Source: an uncultured Planctomycetota bacterium (lineage in GTDB: Bacteria > Planctomycetota > Planctomycetia > Pirellulales > Thermoguttaceae). From it: a stretch of DNA of 6,436 bases. Each line of letters begins with the position of its first letter. Position 1 is the stretch's first letter. Positions 1 through 5,114 of this stretch are shown one piece after another. A program made the position numbers and the translations under genes. Under the pieces are notes generated by a model. It saw only the letters and a list, made by a program, of their open reading frames with translations. It had not been told where the DNA came from and searched no databases. The stretch is taken from contig CADBTE010000273.1 in assembly GCA_902797455.1 (NCBI GenBank), positions 1 through 6,436 on the forward strand, in the 5' to 3' direction.

Positions 1-20
1 AGCCGAGATAGGCATTTTCG

Positions 21-1055
21 ATGAAAAACGCGATATTTGGTCTGATGGCGACGCTTTTATTCGCCGGGCTCCATATCAGCCCCGCCCTCTGCGCCGATGG
101 CGGGCGGCAGCTGGGTCCCGGGGTGATGACAACGATACGCCCCTTTATCAATTACAGCGAGACCTATCAGTGGTCGCCGATCCCGACGATCGTCGCGGCC
201 GATGGTTCCTACGACTGGGCCCAGAGTCTCTATTTCACTAAAAGCATCTGGTGCCTGGAGTTTAGTTTCAAGCCGATTCGGACAATCAAAGTCGACTTCC
301 CGACGGAAGAGGGAGTGCTTCAGACCAAAGATGTCTGCTATATGGTCTATTCGGTGACCAATACCGGTGATTTCCTCGAAAGCCAGGTGGACGAAGAGGC
401 GAGCAACGCGGTCCACGTGATGGGGCATGACGAAAACGGACAATACACCGCCAAGGAATACCGCATCAAGACCGACAACCTGGATGGGACTTACAAGCCC
501 TCCATGGTCAGTTACATCGACGCGAAGCCCGACAAGGACGGCAAGATTCCCGGGACGGTCCGTTTTGTCCCCCGTTTGGTGCTGGTGGGGCGCGGCGTGA
601 ATGACCCGGTTGTTTACGAGAAGAATGAAGACAGCGGCATGTTCGTCAGCCAGCCGATTTCTGAGGAAAATCCGGTCTACCCCGATCAATTTCTCCCCCT
701 GGCGCTTGTTCAGATCGCCGCCATCGAAGATCCCGCGATCAAATTCGAGAACTGCGTGACTTTCCCGGCCCTTGATATTCCCCCGGGGAAGACCGTTTGG
801 GGGATCGCAACTTGGGTCGACGTCGACCCCAGAATCGATAACCTGACGGTCTATGTCAGCGGCCTGACCAACGCGCTGCGATGGGACGATTCCGAAGAAG
901 GGGTTCCGGCCGATGCCGGACCGATGGAAGGCCGCAAGATCTTCCGGAAGGTGCTCAAGCTCAACTTCTTCCACCCGGGCGACTCCAAAAATTCCGACGC
1001 TCCCTACTACTTTGGCAAGCCGGGAGAGGAACGGTACGAATGGGTTTTTATGTAA
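21..1055 (+). CDS. Secreted protein of unknown function, planctomycete-type
   Basis: I can assign no function to this 344-residue protein. Residues 1-25 look like a signal peptide: Lys2, a hydrophobic run at about 5-19, and a likely signal peptidase I site after ALCA (residues 22-25). The PALC sequence does not fit a lipobox well, so a lipoprotein is less likely. The mature part has no membrane segment. It is rich in aromatic and acidic residues and looks like a beta-rich extracytoplasmic domain. Recognisable blocks are IWCLEFSFKPIR (76-87), CYMVYSVTNTG (106-116), VRFVPRLVLVG (180-190), VWGIATWVDVDPRID (259-273), YVSGLTNALRW (278-288) and a C-terminal FGKPGEERYEWVF (331-343). From memory, similar blocks occur in conserved secreted hypothetical proteins of Pirellulaceae-like planctomycetes; I could not check this. 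ATG 21 is chosen because the signal peptide begins there; upstream only a weak GAGATAGG is seen. It is followed by its own terminator, so it is probably the last or only gene of its transcript. Confidence 0.85.
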   Translation: MKNAIFGLMATLLFAGLHISPALCADGGRQLGPGVMTTIRPFINYSETYQWSPIPTIVAADGSYDWAQSLYFTKSIWCLEFSFKPIRTIKVDFPTEEGVLQTKDVCYMVYSVTNTGDFLESQVDEEASNAVHVMGHDENGQYTAKEYRIKTDNLDGTYKPSMVSYIDAKPDKDGKIPGTVRFVPRLVLVGRGVNDPVVYEKNEDSGMFVSQPISEENPVYPDQFLPLALVQIAAIEDPAIKFENCVTFPALDIPPGKTVWGIATWVDVDPRIDNLTVYVSGLTNALRWDDSEEGVPADAGPMEGRKIFRKVLKLNFFHPGDSKNSDAPYYFGKPGEERYEWVFM

Positions 1056-1090
1056 CCCCTTCGTTTTTTCCCGAAGTGCCCAAACGCGAA

Positions 1091-1132
1091 AAAGGCCGTG
1101 AGCCCTCCGTTGCTCCCGGCCTTTCGTTTTTT
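1091..1132 (+). terminator. Intrinsic terminator after the secreted-protein gene
   Basis: AAAGGCCG (1091-1098) pairs perfectly with CGGCCTTT (1117-1124). Inside it GAGC (1100-1103) pairs with GCTC (1112-1115), giving an almost continuous 12-bp stem with a loop of about 8 nt. A T-run (TTTTTT, 1127-1132) follows. It lies 36 nt after the stop at 1055 and separates this gene from rpmA. Confidence 0.85.
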
Positions 1133-1180
1133 GCGCGAAAGCCCCTTGCCGTTTCCCCTAAGTTTTGCTTCCTGCCCCCC

Positions 1181-1209
1181 TTATGGAAATAAGAAAACAC
1201 GTGTATAAT
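1181..1209 (+). promoter_or_regulatory. Candidate sigma-70 promoter for rpmA
   Basis: A perfect TATAAT lies at 1204-1209. The hexamer 17 bp upstream (TTATGG, 1181-1186) is a poor -35 match. The position fits: about 50 nt after the previous terminator and in an A/T-enriched stretch. A start near 1216 would give a leader of roughly 160 nt before the rpmA ATG. The -10 box is convincing; the -35 box and exact start site are inferred. Confidence 0.5.
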
Positions 1210-1223
1210 CTCTCCACTGAAAA

Positions 1224-1291
1224 CCTCTTTCGCCTCAAAGATGGTGGTCTGTCGCCCGGTTTTGTTCAGGCAAAGCCGGCGGTGAAAGAGG
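1224..1291 (+). promoter_or_regulatory. Nested hairpin in the rpmA 5' leader
   Basis: CCTCTTTCGCC (1224-1234) pairs with GGTGAAAGAGG (1281-1291) over 11 positions, one of them G-U. Within it, CCGGTTTTG (1256-1264) pairs with CAAAGCCGG (1271-1279) over 9 positions with one G-U, closing a 6-nt loop, TTCAGG. No T-run follows, so this is not a terminator. It lies just downstream of the candidate rpmA promoter and 88 nt before the start codon, where ribosomal-protein genes often carry autoregulatory RNA structures. That role is an inference; I recognise no known riboswitch or leader family. A weaker hairpin (GGTA 1331-1334 with TACC 1359-1362, GCGC 1338-1341 with GCGC 1351-1354) lies next to the ribosome binding site. 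Confidence 0.5.
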
Positions 1292-1370
1292 AATCCCCAG
1301 TACTCGAAAAGAACAAACGATAATCGGTCAGGTATTCGCGCGCTGCGCAGGCGCTTGGTACCGAGAAAGT

Positions 1371-1377
1371 GAGGAAG
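1371..1377 (+). promoter_or_regulatory. Ribosome binding site of rpmA
   Basis: GAGGAAG lies at 1371-1377, with GAGG ending 5 nt before the ATG at 1380. It supports this ATG as the start, as does the canonical L27 N-terminus that follows. Confidence 0.7.
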
Positions 1378-1379
1378 TT

Positions 1380-1652
1380 ATGGCTCATAAAAAAGGACAG
1401 GGGTCCAGCCGGAACGGGCGGGACTCCAACGGTCAGCGCCGTGGCGTTAAGGTGTTCGCCGGTCAGGCGGTTCGCCCGGGGAGTATCATTGTTCGTCAGT
1501 GCGGTTCGCATTGGCAGGCCGGAAAGGGGGTCGGTCAGGGGACCGATTTCACTATCTTCGCCCTGACTGAGGGTTTTGTGAAGTTTGACCGCAATGGCCG
1601 CCGTGTCAACGTGGTTGCCGAAGATCCGAATCTTGAGGCGGTCCAGCAGTAA
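1380..1652 (+). CDS. rpmA: 50S ribosomal protein L27
   Basis: A 90-residue protein with the hallmark bacterial L27 N-terminus (MAHKKGQGSSRNGRDSN), then QRRGVKVFAGQ and RPGSIIVRQCGSHWQAGKGVGQG, and the C-terminal beta part TDFTIFALTEGFVKFDR. In the family, L27 binds the large subunit next to the peptidyl-transferase centre, and its N-terminal tail reaches toward the tRNA acceptor ends. Here the tail starts directly at MAHKKG, without the cleavable N-terminal extension known from Firmicutes. Length is typical. In many bacteria rpmA follows rplU (L21) and precedes obg. Here obg follows but no rplU is seen, and rpmA seems to be its own transcription unit, with a candidate promoter, a structured leader and a terminator at 1731-1769. 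Confidence 0.98.
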   Translation: MAHKKGQGSSRNGRDSNGQRRGVKVFAGQAVRPGSIIVRQCGSHWQAGKGVGQGTDFTIFALTEGFVKFDRNGRRVNVVAEDPNLEAVQQ

Positions 1653-1686
1653 AAAAGCCGAGGTTTCGGACGCGCGTTCTAATTTT

Positions 1687-1719
1687 TCGTTTTCGCGGGG
1701 GTACCGCTTTCGAAAACGA
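1687..1719. repeat. 9-bp perfect inverted repeat downstream of rpmA
   Basis: TCGTTTTCG (1687-1695) is an exact inverted match of CGAAAACGA (1711-1719) around a 15-nt spacer that contains a further short GCGG/CCGC pairing (1695-1698 with 1704-1707). It sits between the rpmA stop and the true terminator. There is no T-run after it, so it may be a 3'-end stabilising hairpin or simply part of a double-hairpin 3' end. Confidence 0.6.
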
Positions 1720-1730
1720 GGTAAGCGTGT

Positions 1731-1769
1731 AAATGGGCGTGCCTAGAAGATAGGTGCGCCCATTTTTTT
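1731..1769 (+). terminator. Intrinsic terminator after rpmA
   Basis: AAATGGGCG (1731-1739) pairs with CGCCCATTT (1757-1765). After a 2x2 internal loop, CCTA (1742-1745) pairs with TAGG (1751-1754) around the loop GAAGA. A run of seven T (1763-1769) follows. It ends the rpmA transcript 70 nt before obg, implying that obg has a promoter of its own in 1770-1839 or relies on read-through. Confidence 0.88.
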
Positions 1770-1839
1770 GGCTTTGCGAATGCTTGGCGTTTGGACACCT
1801 GGAAACAGACGTCTTTTGGTGTGACGATGGGCTGAAATA

Positions 1840-2838
1840 ATGTTTGTTGACGAGGTTCAGATAGAGGTTCAGGCCGGGAAGGGTGGAAACGGCTGCGTCA
1901 GTTTTCGGCGCGAGAAGTACGTTCCGCGCGGCGGTCCGGACGGTGGTGACGGAGGGCGCGGCGGCGATGTGATCGTTGTGGCCGACAGCAATACCGCTAC
2001 ACTGTTTCATCTGACCACCCGCCGCACATGGAGCGCCCGCGTCGGCCAGCAGGGGGGAAGCGCGGGCCGCCAGGGGGCCGCGGGAGAATCTTTGACCATC
2101 AAAGTCCCCGTTGGGACGATGGTCTTCGACGCGGTCCACGAGGTTCTCCTCAAGGATCTCTCTGCCGAAGGGGCAACGGTGGTCGCCGCCCGCGGCGGGG
2201 CCGGGGGAAAGGGGAATATTCGCTTCAAGTCGGCCGCCAACCGTGCCCCGCGCACCGCCACCCCCGGTGATCCAGGCGAGACGCGCCAGCTTCGCCTGGA
2301 GCTTAAAATGATCGCCGACGTCGGCCTCATCGGCAAGCCAAACGCCGGGAAGAGCACGCTGCTTTCCCGCGTCTCTCGGGCCCGTCCCGAAATCGGCGCC
2401 TATCCGTTCACCACGGTTCACCCGCATCTGGGGCTGGTTCACGTCGGAGCCGACAGTTCGTTTGTGATGGCCGATATCCCCGGTCTGATTGCCGGCGCGC
2501 ACGCCGGCGCCGGTCTTGGGCACGATTTCCTCAGACATATCCAGCGCGCCGGAATTCTTGTCCACCTTGTCGAGCCGGCCCCCGATGACGGAACCGACCC
2601 GCTCGACAATTACCGTCTCATTCGGGACGAGCTCGAAAAGTTCGATCCCGAGCTGGCGGTTCGCCAAGAGCTGCTGGCGGTGACCAAGGCCGACCATCCC
2701 GACGCGGCCCAGGTTGCCGGCCGCTTCGCCGAGGAGCTTGGCAATCGTCCCTTCCTTATCTCGGCTGTCACCGGCGAAGGAGTCGACCGTCTGATTAGGG
2801 CGATCGCGGCCGCGCTGAAGCCAAAAACGACATGGTAG
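1840..2838 (+). CDS. obg: Obg family ribosome-assembly GTPase
   Basis: A 332-residue Obg/CgtA GTPase. Residues 1-158 form the glycine-rich Obg fold: FVDEVQIEVQAGKGGNGCVSF-like start, then RGGPDGGDGGRGGDV (30-44) and ARGGAGGKGN (117-126). The GTPase domain follows: P-loop GKPNAGKS (165-172), switch I YPFTTVHPHLG (188-198), G3 DIPG (212-215) with the Obg block AGAGLGHDFLRHIQR (222-236), G4 TKAD (282-285) and G5 SAVTG (308-312). It ends soon after G5, so the optional C-terminal OCT domain is absent. Obg proteins bind the 50S subunit and couple its maturation to GTP and ppGpp levels. Oddities: the P-loop has Lys166 where Phe is common, G4 has Thr for the usual Asn, and HLVEP (242-246) replaces the common HLVD/HLLD. 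The specificity Asp of G4 is kept, so activity is likely. ATG 1840 gives the canonical N-terminus; no strong Shine-Dalgarno site precedes it. Its stop is 26 nt before the next gene, suggesting co-transcription. Confidence 0.97.
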   Translation: MFVDEVQIEVQAGKGGNGCVSFRREKYVPRGGPDGGDGGRGGDVIVVADSNTATLFHLTTRRTWSARVGQQGGSAGRQGAAGESLTIKVPVGTMVFDAVHEVLLKDLSAEGATVVAARGGAGGKGNIRFKSAANRAPRTATPGDPGETRQLRLELKMIADVGLIGKPNAGKSTLLSRVSRARPEIGAYPFTTVHPHLGLVHVGADSSFVMADIPGLIAGAHAGAGLGHDFLRHIQRAGILVHLVEPAPDDGTDPLDNYRLIRDELEKFDPELAVRQELLAVTKADHPDAAQVAGRFAEELGNRPFLISAVTGEGVDRLIRAIAAALKPKTTW

Positions 2839-2853
2839 CACCAGCCAGTTCAA

Positions 2854-2858
2854 CGAGG
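2854..2858 (+). promoter_or_regulatory. Ribosome binding site choosing start 2865 of the polyprenyl synthase
   Basis: GAGGA at 2854-2858 lies 6 nt before ATG 2865. The alternative in-frame ATG 2832 overlaps the obg stop codon, has no such site, and would add 11 residues without family resemblance. Confidence 0.6.
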
Positions 2859-2864
2859 ACGCCT

Positions 2865-3890
2865 ATGGATTCCATCTGTTCCTTCACCCCGCCCGCCGCC
2901 CTGGCCCCCGCCTATCATCTCGCCGAGGGCCAGCTTCAAGAACTGTCCGGCCTGATCGAAAACCGGCTGCGTCACGACAATCCTTTCCTCGAGGAAGTGT
3001 TCGGGTACGGTTTTCGCCTTGGGGGAAAGCGCCTTCGTCCCCTGCTGGTTTTTCTTTCGGGCAAAGCCGTCGGCGAAGTGAAAGAAGATCACCTCCGTGC
3101 GGCCGCTGCGCTGGAGATGATTCACACCGGAACGCTTATCCACGACGATATCTTGGATGGCGCCAATATTCGCCGCCATCTTCAGACGCTGAATATCCGC
3201 TGGGATCCCCGCACGGCCGTTTTGGCGGGGGACTGCCTTCTGACACAGGCGATCCATCTCACCACCGAAATCGACGACACGACCTGCTATCGCTCGGTCG
3301 CGCTGGCCTGCCGGAAAACCTGCGAGGGGGAACTTTTGCAGACAGCCCTCCAGGGGGAGTTCGGAATGACCGAGGACGACTATTATCGCGTTATCCGGGG
3401 GAAGACCGCCTCGCTGCTGGAATGCTCCGCCAGACTGGGGGCCTATTTCGGGGGAGCTTCCGCTAAGTGTGTCGAGCGGTTCGCCTTTTATGGTCAGGGG
3501 CTCGGGATGGCGTTTCAGATCCTCGACGATCTCCTCGACCTGGAGGGGGAGACCGAATCGATGGGAAAGACCCTGGGGACCGATCTGATCAATCGCAAGC
3601 CGACACTGCCGCTGATTCTCTTTTTGGCCAACGCCGGCGCCGCCGAGCGGGAACGTGTCCTGTCGCTTCTGAACAAAGATAACCCCACGTCCGAAGACCT
3701 CGCCGCGGTGACCGGTTCCCTTCGTGACGCCGGCTGCCTGACGGCCGCCCGGCGGCAGGCCGAGCGGTTCGTCGCCGACGCTCTTGCCTCCCTGGACAAA
3801 ACGTGTCCCGTGATGATGACGGCCGAACAGACCGACGCCTACGCCGCGCTGGAGAGTGTCGCGAACTTTGTTCTTTCACGAAACTGCTGA
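2865..3890 (+). CDS. Long-chain polyprenyl diphosphate synthase
   Basis: A 341-residue trans-isoprenyl diphosphate synthase of the all-alpha fold. It adds isopentenyl diphosphate units to an allylic primer in the cytoplasm. Visible motifs are GGKRLRP (53-59), the first Asp-rich motif HDDILDGANIRR (93-104, Mg-binding Asp94, 95 and 98), the second Asp-rich motif QILDDLLDLEG (218-228, Asp221, 222 and 225), and KTLGTDLINRKPTLPL (235-250). The residue five positions before the first motif is Gly89 in IHTGTLIHDD. In this family a small residue there allows long chains, so a C35-C50 product for a quinone tail is likelier than farnesyl or geranylgeranyl diphosphate; that is an inference. The motif reads DGANIRR rather than the common DEADxRR, and RKPTLP replaces GKPTLP; neither removes a known catalytic Asp. 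Length is usual for IspB/HepT/SdsA-type enzymes. The start at 2865 is set by the GAGGA site. The gene follows obg closely and ends at a strong terminator. Confidence 0.93.
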   Translation: MDSICSFTPPAALAPAYHLAEGQLQELSGLIENRLRHDNPFLEEVFGYGFRLGGKRLRPLLVFLSGKAVGEVKEDHLRAAAALEMIHTGTLIHDDILDGANIRRHLQTLNIRWDPRTAVLAGDCLLTQAIHLTTEIDDTTCYRSVALACRKTCEGELLQTALQGEFGMTEDDYYRVIRGKTASLLECSARLGAYFGGASAKCVERFAFYGQGLGMAFQILDDLLDLEGETESMGKTLGTDLINRKPTLPLILFLANAGAAERERVLSLLNKDNPTSEDLAAVTGSLRDAGCLTAARRQAERFVADALASLDKTCPVMMTAEQTDAYAALESVANFVLSRNC

Positions 3891-3920
3891 GTGTTTTTTC
3901 CGACCGTTTCGATATCCTCC

Positions 3921-3965
3921 AAAGCGGCCGGCCCGCCGAGTCCCGAGGCCGGCCGCTTTTGTTTT
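3921..3965 (+). terminator. Intrinsic terminator of the obg-polyprenyl synthase pair
   Basis: AAAGCGGCCGGCC (3921-3933) pairs with GGCCGGCCGCTTT (3947-3959) as an unbroken 13-bp stem with a 13-nt loop, followed by TTTTGTTTTG. It begins 30 nt after the synthase stop codon at 3890. Confidence 0.9.
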
Positions 3966-4025
3966 GCCCGCTCGGGAAGGTCTTTGCGCCGGACTCGGGC
4001 AGGCGCGGGATTGCGGCGGGTATTG

Positions 4026-4053
4026 TTGAAGCGAACCGGATACCGCTTATAAC
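4026..4053 (+). promoter_or_regulatory. Candidate sigma-70 promoter upstream of the hydrolase-flagellar run
   Basis: TTGAAG (4026-4031, 4 of 6 matches to TTGACA) and TATAAC (4048-4053, 5 of 6 matches to TATAAT) are separated by 16 bp. It lies after the terminator at 3921-3965 and would give a leader of about 285 nt before 4344. It is a sequence match only. Confidence 0.35.
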
Positions 4054-4104
4054 GGGGCTCTTTTGGAATGTCCGCCAGACTCCGTAAAGCGGGAAAAATT
4101 GCTC

Positions 4105-4133
4105 TTGTTCCCCTGTTGGATTTAATCTATATT
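4105..4133 (+). promoter_or_regulatory. Second candidate promoter upstream of the hydrolase-flagellar run
   Basis: TTGTTC (4105-4110) and TATATT (4128-4133) have the ideal 17-bp spacing and lie in an A/T-rich stretch. The -35 matches at 3 of 6 positions. It would give a leader of about 200 nt. It competes with the candidate at 4026-4053; I cannot tell which is used. Confidence 0.35.
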
Positions 4134-4240
4134 CCCCCTTATCCTTAACATACCGGGTCATCCCCTCGGTCTTTCACGAACCGGTTCGGAAGAGTTTTTT
4201 AAGAACACTCTCCGGAGGTAAACGTAGTAATCGAGAACAG

Positions 4241-4351
4241 ATGACCATTCGGATGCCCGCCGGCCTTCTCTTTGGCTTTTTCGCATACACAAAAAGCCAG
4301 GCCGCGGCTTCGTTGAACACGAAAAATTCGTTGAACACGAACTATGGATAA
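4241..4351 (+). CDS. Possible small ORF overlapping the hydrolase start
   Basis: ATG 4241 opens a 36-codon frame ending in TAA at 4349-4351: MTIRMPAGLLFGFFAYTK, then a tail with the doubled motif SLNTKN/SLNTNY produced by the 18-bp-period DNA repeat. Its stop overlaps the hydrolase ATG (4344) by 8 nt (ATGGATAA), an arrangement compatible with translational coupling. Against it: the only Shine-Dalgarno-like sequence, GGAGG at 4214-4218, is 22 nt before the ATG, which is too far, and I recognise no related peptide. It may be chance, or a short leader ORF. Low confidence. Confidence 0.2.
   Translation: MTIRMPAGLLFGFFAYTKSQAAASLNTKNSLNTNYG
4309..4341. repeat. Tandem 15-bp repeat, each copy an interrupted palindrome
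   Basis: TTCGTTGAACACGAA occurs identically at 4309-4323 and 4327-4341, separated by AAA (period 18 bp). Each copy is an inverted repeat, TTCGT and ACGAA around TGAAC. The second copy ends 2 nt before the ATG at 4344. The layout suggests paired operator half-sites or an RNA element covering the start region; a recent local duplication is the simplest alternative. Confidence 0.7.
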
Positions 4352-5111
4352 AACAAAACAGACCGGTTCACGCGACGGTTCCCTCTGGCCTATGACGTAC
4401 GACACGGCCGCGGATATCCCCGTGCCTATGCCGTATACGGAATCCGGCCGCGCGGCCCGGACTTACGAGCATATCCTTTCCGCCCCCGTTCACTACGAAC
4501 CGCGTTACGAATACCCGCTGGTGATCTGGCTCCACAGCCCCGGACGTGACGAGCATGAGATTTTTTCCGTCATCCCCCGTCTGAGTATGCGCAACTACGT
4601 CGCCGTCGCGCCGCGCGCCGTTAAGTTAGACCGCCGGGCCGACAGCCCCGCGCGATTCGCACCGATGTACGATTGGCCGACCGACGGCCCCCAGGTCGAG
4701 GAGGCCGAGGAGCGAATCTTTCGTTCGATCGAGCGCGCTCGTGCGCAGTGCAGTATCTCCGCCAAGCGAATCTTTTTGGTTGGGCTCGGCTCGGGCGGAA
4801 CTTTCGCGCTAAAAATAGGCACAAAATACCCAGAGTACTTTGCCGGCGCCGTCTCGATGCTCGGATCGTTCCCCAGGGGAGAGCGGCCGCTTCGCTGCTG
4901 GCGTCAGACCCGTTCTTTCCCCATCTTCCTCACCGTTGGTCTCAACAGCCGAACTTTTACTCCCGCTGACGCCGCTGCGCAGCTGCGGCTCTTCCACACC
5001 GCGGGTATGTCGGTCTTGATTCATCAGTACAAGACAGCCAACCGGCCGACCGTCCCCATGTTCCGCGATGTCAACCGCTGGATTATGGAGCGGGTGACCG
5101 GCGGCCGTTAA
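4344..5111 (+). CDS. Alpha/beta-hydrolase-fold protein with apparently lost catalytic triad
   Basis: A 255-residue cytoplasmic protein without signal peptide. It matches the phospholipase/carboxylesterase (LypLA-like) layout: YPLVIWLHSPG (58-67 region, the oxyanion-side strand), NYVAVAPRA (84-92), a helix with EEAEERIFRSIERA (119-132), KRIFLVGLGSGGTFALKIG (141-159, nucleophile elbow) and PEYFAGAVSMLGSFP (163-177), FPIFLTVGLNSRTFTP (192-207) and VLIHQYKTANRP (224-235). In active relatives the elbow reads GxSxGG, the Asp loop GxxDxxxP and the His loop GxxH. Here the elbow is GLGSGG, with Gly149 at the Ser position and Ser one later. The Asp loop has no Asp, and YKTANRP has no His. So the enzyme is probably inactive or altered; this rests on alignment by eye. 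The start is uncertain: no Shine-Dalgarno site precedes 4344, and ATG 4392 (residue 17) is an alternative. It lies 35 nt before fliN on the same strand. Confidence 0.8.
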   Translation: MDKTKQTGSRDGSLWPMTYDTAADIPVPMPYTESGRAARTYEHILSAPVHYEPRYEYPLVIWLHSPGRDEHEIFSVIPRLSMRNYVAVAPRAVKLDRRADSPARFAPMYDWPTDGPQVEEAEERIFRSIERARAQCSISAKRIFLVGLGSGGTFALKIGTKYPEYFAGAVSMLGSFPRGERPLRCWRQTRSFPIFLTVGLNSRTFTPADAAAQLRLFHTAGMSVLIHQYKTANRPTVPMFRDVNRWIMERVTGGR

Positions 5112-5114
5112 AAA

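Larger units (their letters stand above)
3966..4343. other. Intergenic region with palindromes and candidate promoters
   Basis: About 380 nt without a convincing long gene. It holds two candidate promoters (4026-4053 and 4105-4133), a 12-bp perfect palindrome CGAACCGGTTCG (4177-4188), an isolated Shine-Dalgarno-like GGAGG (4214-4218) with no start codon at proper distance, a 9-bp stem TGGCTTTTT (4273-4281) with AAAAAGCCA (4291-4299), and a tandem 15-bp repeat (4309-4341). Base composition is more mixed and A/T-richer than in the neighbouring genes. A 36-codon ORF (4241-4351) overlaps the end of the region and is listed separately. Confidence 0.7.

Noticed and set aside
57..974. Long minus-strand ORF (305 codons) opposite the secreted-protein gene
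   Set aside because: The plus-strand protein has a signal peptide and coherent sequence blocks. The antisense translation has no recognisable motif and is explained by GC-rich codon bias.
881..1192. Plus-strand ORF of 103 codons over the end of the first gene and its terminator
   Set aside because: It is a frame-shifted shadow of the secreted-protein gene and passes through the terminator hairpin.
1606..2853. Minus-strand ORF of 415 codons opposite obg
   Set aside because: It lies fully antisense to an unmistakable Obg GTPase and crosses the rpmA terminator. Its translation is low-complexity and matches nothing I know.
2832..2864. Upstream ATG 2832 as start of the polyprenyl synthase
   Set aside because: It overlaps the obg stop, has no ribosome binding site and adds 11 residues not typical of the family. 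ATG 2865 has GAGGA at good spacing.
3803..4087. Plus-strand ORF of 94 codons overlapping the synthase end
   Set aside because: It is out of frame with the real gene, runs through the terminator hairpin and has no start signal or recognisable sequence.
3589..4161. Minus-strand ORF of 190 codons across the end of the polyprenyl synthase and the gap
   Set aside because: It covers the strong terminator stem and conserved synthase codons in antisense. The translation is Arg/Ser-rich, as expected from antisense GC-rich DNA.
4273..4299. 9-bp stem TGGCTTTTT/AAAAAGCCA as a terminator
   Set aside because: The T-run is inside the stem and not after it on either strand, and no gene ends just upstream on either strand.
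4309..4341. Tandem repeat as a CRISPR or attachment site
   Set aside because: There are only two copies with a 3-nt gap, no spacer-length intervals, and no cas or integrase gene in the window.
4199..4405. Minus-strand ORF of 68 codons in the gap before the hydrolase gene
   Set aside because: It has no recognisable sequence, overlaps the hydrolase 5' end in antisense and shows no supporting start signal.
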